Shown piece after piece: positions 8,046-14,714 of a DNA stretch of 47,189 nt. Made by a program: the position numbers and the translations under genes. Origin of the DNA: a virus; the IMG/VR virus record IMGVR_UViG_3300037071_000750, positions 1 to 47,189 of that record; one strand, written 5' to 3'. A model generated the notes under the pieces. It did no database searches. It saw only the letters and a program-made list of their open reading frames with translations, and was not told the DNA's origin. How positions within the stretch are numbered: position 1 is the first letter of the stretch; each line of letters starts with the position of its first letter.

Positions 8046-9089
8046 ATGAACACCACCATCACAAACAACGCTGCCGCTATCGTCCCGTCACTGGCCGGTG
8101 ACAACACTGGACTGGCAGCATTCACCAAGGCAATGCACAATGTCGCAAGCAATGAAGGTGCGCGCACTGGACTTGAACTTGCTGTCATCGTGGCAGTGCA
8201 TAACATGGGCAGCTTCATCAATGTTGACCGGCTCATGACCGGCACCAAGTCCAGCACTGGCAAGACTGTGAGTGCCAATGCACTGCAAGTCCAGTTTCTG
8301 AAGGACAATGACCCGTCCTACGTTACTTGGCACAACGGCAAATCTACTGTGAAGCCAACAACTGATGACAGTGCGAAACTGTCGGCATGGTCTGAAGCCA
8401 AGCTAGAGAACACTGCCAAGTGCAACGCAATGGAAAAGATGCTGAAGCGCGTGCTACCAGTGTGTCACTACTTGCGCGCACTGGATGCGTCGGAAGTCCG
8501 GACTGAGAACAAAGGCAAGACGCTGGTATACACTGCCAAGAATATTGACCCGTCCACACTGGCACCGGTCGAAACTACTGGCACGCGCCACTCGATACTT
8601 GCGGAAGTTCACCGCGTTGCTGACAAGTTCAATGAAGCCGAAGCACGCGGCTTCAAGGCTCCTGCCGCAACGGTTGTGACCGCGCCCGCCCAGCCTGCCG
8701 CTGGTACCGGCCAGCCTCAAGAAACGCGCACTGCCATCGATACGGCTGGCGCATTGCATGACATCTTTAACAGCAACGCCACCACCAAGGCGACGCTGGA
8801 CAGTCTCAAGACAAGCCCGACGCTGGACTTGGTGATAGTCGATGCACTCAAAGCCAAGTTCACCACCAAGGATGACACTGGCACCTACTTGAACCTTGTT
8901 GCCTTCGGCATTTGGCTCAACACCACCATGAAAGCCGCGCTTGGTGACTTGCAAGTGCGTGGCAAGGTGACCGCGCCCGCGCCCGAAACCAAGGTTATCA
9001 AGGCCGATGCTGTCCAGATGGATGGCAAGCTGCCCGGTGACACCAAGCCCGACACTGCCAAGCCTGCGAAGAAAGGCAAGGCAGCCTAA
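8046..9089 (+). CDS. First early gene, highly expressed unknown protein
   Basis: The product is 347 residues from ATG 8046, with AAAAAGG upstream; the frame is open back to 7926 but nothing there resembles a ribosome binding site. The protein is rich in Ala, Thr and Lys. It has a helical N-terminal half, an Ala/Pro linker near residues 200-225 and a Lys/Ala-rich tail (AKPAKKGKAA) that could bind nucleic acid. No domain is recognised. It forms its own transcription unit between a near-consensus promoter and a strong terminator, as expected for an abundant early protein such as a host take-over or DNA-binding factor. Codon use (frequent ACTGGC, AAG) differs from the following small genes. Confidence 0.75.
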   Translation: MNTTITNNAAAIVPSLAGDNTGLAAFTKAMHNVASNEGARTGLELAVIVAVHNMGSFINVDRLMTGTKSSTGKTVSANALQVQFLKDNDPSYVTWHNGKSTVKPTTDDSAKLSAWSEAKLENTAKCNAMEKMLKRVLPVCHYLRALDASEVRTENKGKTLVYTAKNIDPSTLAPVETTGTRHSILAEVHRVADKFNEAEARGFKAPAATVVTAPAQPAAGTGQPQETRTAIDTAGALHDIFNSNATTKATLDSLKTSPTLDLVIVDALKAKFTTKDDTGTYLNLVAFGIWLNTTMKAALGDLQVRGKVTAPAPETKVIKADAVQMDGKLPGDTKPDTAKPAKKGKAA

Positions 9090-9106
9090 CACTGCCCGAC
9101 ACTCAC

Positions 9107-9139
9107 AAGCCCGCAGCCATTTGGTTGCGGGCTTTTTTT
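9107..9139 (+). terminator. Rho-independent terminator
   Basis: A perfect GCCCGCA / TGCGGGC stem with a ten-base loop is followed by seven T residues, 18 bases after the stop at 9089. It closes the first early transcription unit. Confidence 0.93.
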
Positions 9140-9402
9140 GTGCCTTGCGTTTGGGTGTAGCACAGATCCAGGCACCGCGCTGGCACCGCAGTGGCACTGT
9201 AACGCAGCGGCTCTGTGACGGCTCAGAGACGCACCTTGGCTCTATGACGCAACACATGTGTGCAACTGCGCCCCGCGCCTGCATACGACCCCTCTACGAC
9301 GTGACAGCGGCACATCAGTGTGCGATCAGGGACGCGATCTGCATCAGATTTGAACCGGTGCTACACTCAGCATGTTGTGCACAACCATTTGGTGCAGGGG
9401 GG
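9140..9402. other. Intergenic stretch without a gene
   Basis: These 263 bases lie between the terminator and the next promoter. I see no credible gene. There are short internal repeats (GGCACCG twice near 9170-9190; GGCTCTGTGACG and GGCTCTATGACG at about 9209-9250) and a copy of GGTGCTACACTCA at 9357-9369. Possible roles are a protein-binding region or an origin; neither can be shown. Confidence 0.35.
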
Positions 9403-9431
9403 TTGACATTTACACGTATATGTGGTATACT
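9403..9431 (+). promoter_or_regulatory. Consensus sigma-70 promoter
   Basis: TTGACA (9403-9408), a 17-base spacer and TATACT (9426-9431) form a strong promoter. The last 15 bases, ATGTGGTATACTGTA, are identical to those of the promoter at 14626. A GAGTTGG/CCAACTC hairpin (9439-9468) begins at about the transcription start. Confidence 0.9.
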
Positions 9432-9494
9432 GTATGTTGAGTTGGATCAGGTTTGTGCGTACCAACTCCCCCACTCCATACCACTGCAAGGAAT

Positions 9495-9508
9495 TGTATT
9501 CATGTACA
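9495..9508. promoter_or_regulatory. Palindrome TGTAT-TCAT-GTACA over a start codon
   Basis: This member of the palindrome family spans the ATG at 9502, so the start codon would lie in the loop and 3' arm of the hairpin if formed in RNA. It starts 70 bases after the -10 box, almost the same distance as for the promoter at 14626. Confidence 0.5.
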
Positions 9509-9762
9509 TCAACATCGACCACCTCACGCCATCGCACGTGAAACTGTTGTCCAAGTGGGCATCAGTGCAGCGCACCGTGACACAGGCACGCCACCTGCTG
9601 TTGGAGTGTGCCACGCGCCATCAACAATCAGACATGACGTTGGATGACATCAACGCATGTGTTGACGAACTCAGTGACATCGGGCCTGCACTCGATGCAC
9701 TGCACCAGCTTGTGCGCTCACAGTTGTGGGCGCGCGAGGCATCCGCAACCAAGGAGAAGTAG
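9502..9762 (+). CDS. Small early protein, unknown (86 aa)
   Basis: The product is 86 residues from ATG 9502 with AAGGA nine bases upstream. It is mostly helical and rich in His, Leu and Thr (MYINIDHLTPSHVKLLSKWA). No family is recognised. It is the first gene after a consensus promoter, and its start codon lies inside a GTAT-N4-GTAC palindrome, which may control translation. The next gene begins two bases after its stop. Confidence 0.65.
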   Translation: MYINIDHLTPSHVKLLSKWASVQRTVTQARHLLLECATRHQQSDMTLDDINACVDELSDIGPALDALHQLVRSQLWAREASATKEK

Positions 9763-9763
9763 A

Positions 9764-10168
9764 ATGTCACACACACTCAACAGCATTGAACCCTTCCTCG
9801 CGTTCTTGGACATGCATCCCACGCATGAATTCGACACGCGACGGGGCACCGACTGTGCGTATGCGATGTACCTCATCGGCACTGGCATGACCAAACCGTC
9901 AGTGTCGGACGATCGGTTCAGGTGCCTTGACGCAATGGGCAACGGAGTCAGCATGGATCTGCCGAAGGAGTTGGGGCAGGAGCACTGTCGCCCTGATGAC
10001 GGTAGGCAGATCATCTCGTATGCCATGTTGGCCAACCGCATTCGTGACCGCATGCACAGCATCAGCATCAGGCGTGCGGTGTACGAGCCATCGGAGATCA
10101 CCGTCATGATGGCCAAGGTGGTCAGTGTCAAGGCCACCATGAAGGAGTTGTACACGTGTACCGTTTGA
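9764..10168 (+). CDS. Early protein, unknown (134 aa)
   Basis: The product is 134 residues from ATG 9764, right after the preceding stop, with AAGGAG upstream. It is a mixed alpha/beta protein with several Met and His residues and no transmembrane segment. No family is recognised. Its 3' end overlaps the next gene by 13 bases. It belongs to the string of small early genes that often act against host functions in lytic phages; that role is inference. Confidence 0.65.
   Translation: MSHTLNSIEPFLAFLDMHPTHEFDTRRGTDCAYAMYLIGTGMTKPSVSDDRFRCLDAMGNGVSMDLPKELGQEHCRPDDGRQIISYAMLANRIRDRMHSISIRRAVYEPSEITVMMAKVVSVKATMKELYTCTV
10149..10162. promoter_or_regulatory. Palindrome TGTAC-ACGT-GTACC over a start codon
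   Basis: This GTAC-N4-GTAC site spans the GTG start at 10156 of the next gene and also lies in the last codons of the previous one. The ribosome binding site AAGGAG is just outside the 5' arm. A hairpin here would hide the start codon. Confidence 0.45.
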
Positions 10169-10404
10169 ACAGAGATGAGTGCGCGGAGTTGGGCACATTC
10201 TTGCGCACACTGTGTCGCATGAACCGCATCGATGACGCGAAACATGTGGCAGGGATGAGTGATGCGCAATTGTCCATCCTCATCCAGTCGGACAAACTGT
10301 GGCGCACCGTGGATGGTGAGGAAGGAGGTGAGAAGATCGGCCGCACGTTGGCTGACAATCTTGACAAGGCACTCAACAACGCAGTCAACAAGAACACTGG
10401 CTGA
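10156..10404 (+). CDS. Small early protein, unknown (82 aa)
   Basis: The product is 82 residues from GTG 10156, with AAGGAG eight bases upstream and a 13-base overlap with the previous gene. It is predicted helical and charged (MYRLNRDECAELGTFLRTL) with two Cys residues in the N-terminal part. No family is recognised. The start codon is buried in a GTAC-ACGT-GTAC palindrome, which suggests translational control coupled to the upstream gene. Confidence 0.6.
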   Translation: MYRLNRDECAELGTFLRTLCRMNRIDDAKHVAGMSDAQLSILIQSDKLWRTVDGEEGGEKIGRTLADNLDKALNNAVNKNTG

Positions 10405-10437
10405 ACCACAACGCAACAACAACTGGAGACAACTGCA

Positions 10438-10725
10438 ATGTCAATTACCGCGACGAAGTCGCCTGCGGCTTCCAACAACCCACGCCCACTGTCTGTCATT
10501 GCGCGTGAGATCCGCACGTATTGGCCCAACATGTCAGTGCATGCGCGGCCATATGCCAATGCAATGATGTCGTTGGATGCCATCACTGACGACTTCTACA
10601 ATGACAGTGCGCAGTCCGTGGTGCTGTACTTCCTGTCCAATGCAGCCACGTGGCGTGGTGATCATGCCAAACGCATCAAGGCTGAGTTGAAACGCATGGT
10701 GAAGGCAAACGGTTACCCCATCTGA
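10438..10725 (+). CDS. Small early protein, unknown (95 aa)
   Basis: The product is 95 residues from ATG 10438. The leader carries the recurring CAACAAC..GGAGA..CTGCAATG arrangement seen before several stand-alone genes in this genome. The sequence contains a helical core (YANAMMSLDAITDDFYND) and a basic C-terminal helix (HAKRIKAELKRMVKANG). This layout is shared by many small phage proteins with no known role. No function is assigned. Confidence 0.65.
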   Translation: MSITATKSPAASNNPRPLSVIAREIRTYWPNMSVHARPYANAMMSLDAITDDFYNDSAQSVVLYFLSNAATWRGDHAKRIKAELKRMVKANGYPI

Positions 10726-10762
10726 CGGTGTAACTGGGCACGGGACAAGATGCACGGAGGTG

Positions 10763-10783
10763 CGCGGCAGGAAACTGTCCGCG
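10763..10783 (+). promoter_or_regulatory. GAAA-tetraloop hairpin before a membrane-protein gene
   Basis: CGCGG and CAG pair with CTG and CCGCG around a GAAA tetraloop with one bulged base. It lies in the 91-base gap after 10725. Only a weak TTTC follows, so it may be an attenuator or an mRNA-stabilising structure. Confidence 0.45.
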
Positions 10784-10816
10784 TGCTTTCGTGTGTCTGC
10801 AAAAAAGGAGACTGCA

Positions 10817-10954
10817 ATGCTGTTATTTGAATTGATCGCAATCGCGGCCATGCACTTTGGTGCGGGTGCGTTCATCGTCTGCATCATACTGTTGACCATC
10901 TTGGCAGTAGTGGTGAGTGCATCGGCACCTGCATATGATGAGGATGACGAATGA
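10817..10954 (+). CDS. Small membrane protein (45 aa)
   Basis: The product is 45 residues. ATG 10817 is chosen over an upstream in-frame GTG (10760) because AAAAGGAG lies just before it. Residues 5-33 are almost entirely hydrophobic (FELIAIAAMHFGAGAFIVCI and on), forming one transmembrane helix, and a short acidic tail (YDEDDE) ends the protein. It could be an inner-membrane effector or superinfection-exclusion factor; position in the early cluster makes a holin role unlikely. Its stop overlaps the next start (ATGA). Confidence 0.6.
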   Translation: MLLFELIAIAAMHFGAGAFIVCIILLTILAVVVSASAPAYDEDDE

Positions 10955-11058
10955 CCAACACTACGAAGCCGCGCCCGCCACACTGCACATGTCCAACCTG
11001 CTTTGGCATACTCAGTGGACGCATCAAGGTGACAAAGGTACGCAGGAGGCCCAAGTGA
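10951..11058 (+). CDS. Micro-protein with Cys cluster (35 aa)
   Basis: The product is 35 residues between two exact overlaps: its ATG overlaps the previous stop (ATGA) and its TGA overlaps the next GTG start (GTGA). It contains HCTCPTCFG, a Cys/His cluster of zinc-binding type, and a basic C-terminus (KVTKVRRRPK). It could be a tiny nucleic-acid-binding zinc knuckle. Such length makes any call uncertain, but the junctions support a real gene. Confidence 0.5.
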   Translation: MTNTTKPRPPHCTCPTCFGILSGRIKVTKVRRRPK

Positions 11059-11366
11059 TCGTGTTGGATGCAGCAGATGCAGCATACGCGACAACTCTGT
11101 GTCTGTTTGTGTATCTGTTGTGGGCAGCAGTGACATGGCCAAACAGAAGGAGGTTGGTCAGGATGTTGATTGGGATACCGCCTCGAACCAGCTTGAGGAC
11201 AATCGCACGCCACGAAGGGCTGTGGGTCGTGTGGACAGGCATTGATGACATGCAGAAGCCGTACGCAGAGTGGCGTGGCACGTACATCGCACTCTATGAC
11301 AATGGCACTGCGTACTCAATGACCGTGCAACCAGATGGCACGGAGGACTGCATACGCATCAAATGA
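11055..11366 (+). CDS. Membrane-anchored small protein, unknown (103 aa)
   Basis: The product is 103 residues from GTG 11055, with AGGAGG six bases upstream and a GTGA overlap with the preceding micro-gene. Residues 9-27 form one transmembrane helix (AAYATTLCLFVYLLWAAV), followed by an Arg-rich stretch and a soluble beta-like domain (WVVWTGIDDMQKPYAEWRG). An N-in or signal-anchor topology is likely. No family is recognised. Confidence 0.6.
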   Translation: MIVLDAADAAYATTLCLFVYLLWAAVTWPNRRRLVRMLIGIPPRTSLRTIARHEGLWVVWTGIDDMQKPYAEWRGTYIALYDNGTAYSMTVQPDGTEDCIRIK

Positions 11367-11368
11367 GT

Positions 11369-11382
11369 TGTACAGGAGTACA
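11369..11382. promoter_or_regulatory. Palindrome TGTAC-AGGA-GTACA carrying a ribosome binding site
   Basis: The four-base loop AGGA plus the next G is the Shine-Dalgarno sequence for ATG 11387, so folding of the five-pair stem would mask it. This is the clearest case for an RNA-level function of the palindrome family. Confidence 0.55.
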
Positions 11383-11386
11383 GAAC

Positions 11387-11872
11387 ATGTCGAGAGTGAA
11401 GAGGGCGTTGAAGTACAACATCGAAAGAGAAGCCACAATCAGGCACGGTGACTATCAGGACATGACTGATGAGGAGCTGTTGCGCAAGGTGCGTGAGTTG
11501 TTGCCCGGTCGTTGGACGCAGGGTGCGAATGCACTCAACGCGTTGGGATTGCCAACGTCACCAATGAGCGACAGTGCGGTGCAGTTCTGTCTACGTGGTG
11601 CATGCATCAAGGCATTGCAGCCGTCTCCGCATGTGTTGGTGTGCGATCTGCATCTGGAGCGGTCACGCATCTCCAAACAGATTGCACACGCATTGGGATT
11701 TGAAGCCAGCAGTTGGCTTGTGCAATGGAATGACACGCAGGGTCGCACTGAGGCTGACGTGTTGGCACGCATCGACCACTACATCAGGAAGGAGGAGCAT
11801 AGTGGCCAGAAGAACTTGGGAAAGGATGACGCACGAAGAAAAGGCGCAGGCAATCCACATCCTTCGGGGTGA
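11387..11872 (+). CDS. Unknown protein, DUF6197-like
   Basis: The product is 161 residues. ATG 11387 is chosen because GGAG lies nine bases upstream, inside a GTAC palindrome; the alternative ATG at 11363 lacks a site at useful distance. The stretch GRWTQGANALN through DSAVQFCLRGACIKAL (residues about 40-75) resembles the repeat of DUF6197 proteins, which are common in phages and actinobacteria and have no known function. The C-terminus is charged and overlaps the next gene by 71 bases. The family match is from memory and moderate. Confidence 0.6.
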   Translation: MSRVKRALKYNIEREATIRHGDYQDMTDEELLRKVRELLPGRWTQGANALNALGLPTSPMSDSAVQFCLRGACIKALQPSPHVLVCDLHLERSRISKQIAHALGFEASSWLVQWNDTQGRTEADVLARIDHYIRKEEHSGQKNLGKDDARRKGAGNPHPSG

Positions 11873-11987
11873 GTTGCGCGTTGCGTTGGATGCACTTGTT
11901 GTTGAGGTCAACGAACTGTTGTCCGCAAACGATGCACCATTTACTGTTGAGATCACATTCACCATCAAACGGAAGGAACTGCACTGA
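11802..11987 (+). CDS. Small protein, unknown (61 aa)
   Basis: The product is 61 residues from GTG 11802, with GGAGG six bases upstream (an inner ATG at 11826 is possible). It overlaps the previous gene by 71 bases in another frame. It is helical and acidic in the middle (LRVALDALVVEVNELLSAND) and then beta-like (FTVEITFTIKRKE). It may form a small coiled-coil dimer. No family is recognised. Confidence 0.5.
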   Translation: MARRTWERMTHEEKAQAIHILRGELRVALDALVVEVNELLSANDAPFTVEITFTIKRKELH

Positions 11988-12418
11988 TGAATTACCTCAC
12001 AATACTGGACACTCAGATCAATGAGTTGGAGACACGATTGGCTGCGTTGCGCACTGCGCGTGCTGTGGTCGCGGAGTTGGCAGAAACGCGCGCAGAGGTG
12101 TACTCAGGTACAACCGAGAAGAAGCCGCGCAAGGATCGTGCGGTTGGGAAGGCGTACACCACGAAGAGTGGCATCATCCGCAATCCCGGTGCTGCACTGC
12201 GTGCGCGTGGGTACATCATTGACTTCTTGCAAGGGCAATCGGAGCCGATCAAGGCATCACTGATCTCGCAGATGCTGAACACGCACAACATCAAGGACAC
12301 CACCATGTGGGGTGTGTTGAAGACACTGCGTGATGAGGGTGTCGTCAAGTGGGACACTGACACGCGACTGTACAGCATCGTGCCCATGATGCAGCATGGC
12401 AAGGCAGCAGCGTCATGA
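11987..12418 (+). CDS. Coiled-coil plus winged-helix-like protein (143 aa)
   Basis: The product is 143 residues, and its start overlaps the previous stop by one base. The first 35 residues are a heptad-like coiled coil (ILDTQINELETRLAALRTAR), a basic linker follows (KKPRKDRAVGKAYTTK) and residues about 75-135 look like a winged helix (IKASLISQMLNTHNIKDTTM, then WGVLKTLRDEGVVKWD). The design is that of a small dimeric DNA-binding regulator, a candidate ligand for the palindromes. Function is inferred from fold-like features only. Confidence 0.6.
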   Translation: MNYLTILDTQINELETRLAALRTARAVVAELAETRAEVYSGTTEKKPRKDRAVGKAYTTKSGIIRNPGAALRARGYIIDFLQGQSEPIKASLISQMLNTHNIKDTTMWGVLKTLRDEGVVKWDTDTRLYSIVPMMQHGKAAAS

Positions 12419-12591
12419 AGGTCGGTGACCCCGGCTGGCAGCAACACTTCATCAACAGGAACAAGGAGATCATGAAACTGTTGGATGAGGGTTGGGGAAT
12501 GGCTGCTGTGGCGCGACGGTTTGGCGTCACAAATACACGTGTACAACAGATCAGGCGCAAAGAAACATGGAGAAGGGAAGCAGCGAAATGA
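12415..12591 (+). CDS. Small helix-turn-helix protein (58 aa)
   Basis: The product is 58 residues with ATGA overlaps at both ends. Residues about 20-50 (EIMKLLDEGWGMAAVARRFG, then VTNTRVQQIRRKE) match the helix-turn-helix found in resolvases and sigma-like regulators. The protein is basic and probably binds DNA. It is one of three consecutive predicted DNA-binding proteins (11987-12866), which suggests a regulatory cassette. Confidence 0.65.
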   Translation: MKVGDPGWQQHFINRNKEIMKLLDEGWGMAAVARRFGVTNTRVQQIRRKETWRREAAK

Positions 12592-12866
12592 GTGCACAAG
12601 TCATCAAGATGCGCAGGCCGCGCACATTCACATCCGCAGAGGCAGTGTTGGACGAGATCCGTGAACGCATCCACATGTGTGGCATGACGTACACGCAGAT
12701 CGCACTCAAGACAGGTGTGTCACCGTCCACTGTTGGCAACATCGCAACCAGTCACACCAAGTGGCCACGCCACACCACACTGTTCCCACTCATGACTGCG
12801 TTGGGCATGCGCATGACCATTGAGTCACCCAATGGCGGCAACCGCACGGAGGGAGAGGCAGGATGA
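12588..12866 (+). CDS. XRE-family helix-turn-helix regulator (92 aa)
   Basis: The product is 92 residues starting in an ATGA overlap. Residues about 34-75 hold a Cro/CI-type helix-turn-helix (MTYTQIALKTGVSPSTVGNI, then ATSHTKWPRHTTLFPLMTAL). This places it in the XRE family, which binds palindromic operators as dimers. It is the best candidate in this genome to bind the recurrent TGTAY-N4-RTACA palindrome, but nothing proves that link. There is no integrase or divergent cro/cI pair, so it is not a lysogeny switch. Confidence 0.75.
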   Translation: MSAQVIKMRRPRTFTSAEAVLDEIRERIHMCGMTYTQIALKTGVSPSTVGNIATSHTKWPRHTTLFPLMTALGMRMTIESPNGGNRTEGEAG

Positions 12867-13126
12867 GCAAGGGTCAGCCGCTGACATACACACAACGGTT
12901 CGCGGTCGAAACCGCGGTGGATCTGATCATGAATGCAGCAACCAGTCGTGTGACACAAGGCACAATGGTTGACATGATCACTGCACCGATCCTCATCCAC
13001 ATGTGTTCGACCAAGAGAAACATCGACAGAAACTCATTGGAGGAGGTGTTGAAGGTGCACTGCATGAGCGTGCGCATGTATGCGGACATGATTGACATGA
13101 AACTTGAAGAGGAAGGTGAGACATGA
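12863..13126 (+). CDS. Small protein, unknown (87 aa)
   Basis: The product is 87 residues in an ATGA overlap with the preceding regulator and with a GGGAGAGG site upstream. It is mainly helical, with many Met residues (SVRMYADMIDMKLEEEGET at the end). No family is recognised. It is part of an unbroken run of overlapping genes and so is almost surely translated. Confidence 0.6.
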   Translation: MSKGQPLTYTQRFAVETAVDLIMNAATSRVTQGTMVDMITAPILIHMCSTKRNIDRNSLEEVLKVHCMSVRMYADMIDMKLEEEGET

Positions 13127-13404
13127 GCATGGGCCAACCACGAGCAGCACGCGGCATTGGTACGTACATGCGTACAATTGCCATGCTGTTGAAGAAAGAC
13201 GAACCATCCACCGCGCGTCACATGTTCGAGATGGTGCACACACCTGATGAGGGGTACGCAGCAGCCACGCTCATACGACTGCGACAACGTGGCATCGCAA
13301 CTGAGGTGGATGGCAGTGGCTACATCCGCGGACCTGAGTGGGCTGCATGCGCTGCATACTATGGTTGGCCACATCAGGACATCCCCCGTGCGACGCAAGA
13401 ATGA
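13123..13404 (+). CDS. Small protein, unknown (93 aa)
   Basis: The product is 93 residues starting in an ATGA overlap. It contains a pattern like a winged helix: EPSTARHMFEMVHTPDEGYA, then TLIRLRQRGIATEVDGSGYI. This suggests a small regulator or modulator. A GTAC-ATGC-GTAC palindrome lies about 40 bases inside the gene. It overlaps the HNH gene by 17 bases. The function is not known. Confidence 0.6.
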   Translation: MSMGQPRAARGIGTYMRTIAMLLKKDEPSTARHMFEMVHTPDEGYAAATLIRLRQRGIATEVDGSGYIRGPEWAACAAYYGWPHQDIPRATQE

Positions 13405-13867
13405 ACCCATTGACGTGTGGTTGCATGTCATCATGCCACCAGACGGTGACATCGAACCATGTTGGCCATGGGATGGTGCACTCAACAAATCAGATGGACG
13501 CCCCTACTTCACAGTGGGTGGCGTTCGTTGGCTCGCGTACCGCCTCGTCTACACGTTGGTGTATGGCCCAATCCCTGATGGGCATGTCGTGCGCCATCGT
13601 GAGTGCAACAACGAGGCATGCTGCAACCCGTACCACCTGTTATCAGGGACGCAGGGTGACAACGAACGCGACAAGGGTGACACTGACAGGTGGGGTTTCC
13701 CCCGCGCGATACTGGACGCTGTACTTGAGTACAATGAGTTGGGTATGCCGCAAGCTGCCATCGCATCAGTGTGCAGTGCGCAGTACGGCATCCTCATCAC
13801 ACAACAACGCGTGTCAGACATTGTGACAGGTGCACGACGCGCATCACAAACAGGAGTGAAGACATGA
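13388..13867 (+). CDS. HNH endonuclease (homing type)
   Basis: The product is 159 residues from GTG 13388, with AGGA eight bases upstream. The core contains CWPWDGALNKSDGRPYF, then HVVRHRECNNEACCNPYHLL, the HNH pattern of phage homing nucleases (His in VVRHREC, Asn in CNNEACCNP, His in YHLL). A C-terminal helix-turn-helix-like part (MPQAAIASVCSAQYGILITQ) would guide DNA binding, as in NUMOD-type homing enzymes. It is a free-standing insertion in the small-gene cluster, not within an intron as far as I can see. Confidence 0.85.
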   Translation: MRRKNEPIDVWLHVIMPPDGDIEPCWPWDGALNKSDGRPYFTVGGVRWLAYRLVYTLVYGPIPDGHVVRHRECNNEACCNPYHLLSGTQGDNERDKGDTDRWGFPRAILDAVLEYNELGMPQAAIASVCSAQYGILITQQRVSDIVTGARRASQTGVKT

Positions 13868-14109
13868 GACCCAACCAGAACGATGTGTTGAACAGACTGT
13901 GGGGTGAGTTGCAGGCCGTCGGTGTGATGATGGTGTACGACGAGTTGCCGTTCGACATACGACAGCACATGGCACGTGCGATCTTCAAGGGTGCATCACG
14001 CGTTGGGTTCACAACCAATGAGTGCGAGGTGCTGTTCCTCTGTTTCTTCAATGAGGCAGAGGCATCGGACATCGAGAAGGTGAAGATGCCTGAGTTCAAG
14101 CTGCGGTAG
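13864..14109 (+). CDS. Small protein, unknown (81 aa)
   Basis: The product is 81 residues starting in an ATGA overlap with the HNH gene, with CAGGAG upstream. It is helical and mixed-charge (MRPNQNDVLNRLWGELQAVG) and has no transmembrane segment. No family is recognised. Confidence 0.6.
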   Translation: MRPNQNDVLNRLWGELQAVGVMMVYDELPFDIRQHMARAIFKGASRVGFTTNECEVLFLCFFNEAEASDIEKVKMPEFKLR

Positions 14110-14119
14110 GAGTGGAGAC

Positions 14120-14230
14120 ATGAGAGAACCAGTGTGGAGGCCATCACCGCGTGCACTGTTGATTGCTGCGTTCGTGTGGCTGTTGATCATATCAATCAGC
14201 ATCAAGTGGTGGTGGGGAGTGTTCGGATGA
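14120..14230 (+). CDS. Small membrane protein (36 aa)
   Basis: The product is 36 residues from ATG 14120, with GGAGTGGAG upstream; its TGA overlaps the next ATG (ATGA). After a short basic start (MREPVWRPSPRA), residues 13-30 form a single hydrophobic helix (LLIAAFVWLLIISISI), ending in three Trp residues. It is a plausible inner-membrane micro-protein of unknown role. Confidence 0.5.
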   Translation: MREPVWRPSPRALLIAAFVWLLIISISIKWWWGVFG

Positions 14231-14442
14231 ACGTGAAACTGAACGACATCATACAGATCATCCCAAGGGACTTGGATGCATCTGCAATGTTCAACGCGTG
14301 TCTGTTCATCGTCGATGAGGTGGGCGACTGGGGTGTGCAGTGCTACATGATCAATCCTGATGGCAGCATCGTCCCGTACCGTGCAGCCAATGATGAGTTC
14401 GTTGTCGTTGGTCACGCAACGTACTTGGTGGAGGTGCACTGA
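14227..14442 (+). CDS. Small phage protein of a widespread unknown family (71 aa)
   Basis: The product is 71 residues in an ATGA overlap. The layout with FIVDEVGDWGVQCYMINPDG, then IVPYRAANDEFVVVGHA, resembles a small protein found in many phages of the type (short strand)-(VTEVKSWGVQ)-(RL.WEEIE.VG). No function is known for it. The resemblance is from memory. Confidence 0.6.
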   Translation: MNVKLNDIIQIIPRDLDASAMFNACLFIVDEVGDWGVQCYMINPDGSIVPYRAANDEFVVVGHATYLVEVH

Positions 14443-14624
14443 TGAAGAAGCACAGGTTCGTGTGTGCAAGGTGCGGCAAGGATTGTGTGTCGCACAAGAA
14501 TGATGCCACCGCCATCGCTGAGTTTGAAAGGAGGTTCAAGCAGAAGTTCACCCGCGAAGACACTGTAGAAATCTGCGGTGACTGCGAGAAAGAGTACACA
14601 CAATGGATGAAGTCACAGAACTGA
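14442..14624 (+). CDS. Small zinc-ribbon protein (60 aa)
   Basis: The product is 60 residues from ATG 14442, overlapping the previous stop by one base. Two CxxC pairs, CARC near residue 8 and CGDC near residue 45, make a zinc ribbon separated by a charged helix. Such small zinc proteins bind nucleic acid or partner proteins. It is the last gene before the promoter at 14626, which starts two bases after its stop. Confidence 0.65.
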   Translation: MKKHRFVCARCGKDCVSHKNDATAIAEFERRFKQKFTREDTVEICGDCEKEYTQWMKSQN

Positions 14625-14625
14625 C

Positions 14626-14654
14626 TTGACATGTGCCACATTATGTGGTATACT
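14626..14654 (+). promoter_or_regulatory. Consensus sigma-70 promoter
   Basis: TTGACA (14626-14631), a 17-base spacer and TATACT (14649-14654) form a strong promoter. It shares TTGACAT and the 15 bases ATGTGGTATACTGTA with the promoter at 9403. A GGGGAA/TTCCCC hairpin (14667-14690) lies at the start of the leader. Confidence 0.9.
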
Positions 14655-14714
14655 GTACTGTTGAATGGGGAATTGTGTGTGTAGTTCCCCGCAGCGACAA
14701 TCGCAACGGCCAAT

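Noticed and set aside
9330-9372. Possible tRNA on the minus strand (GGTTCAAATC)
   Set aside because: The flanks do not pair as a T-stem or acceptor stem.
12588-12866. Lysogeny repressor
   Set aside because: The XRE protein is inside an early operon, and there is no integrase, divergent cro-like gene or attachment site.
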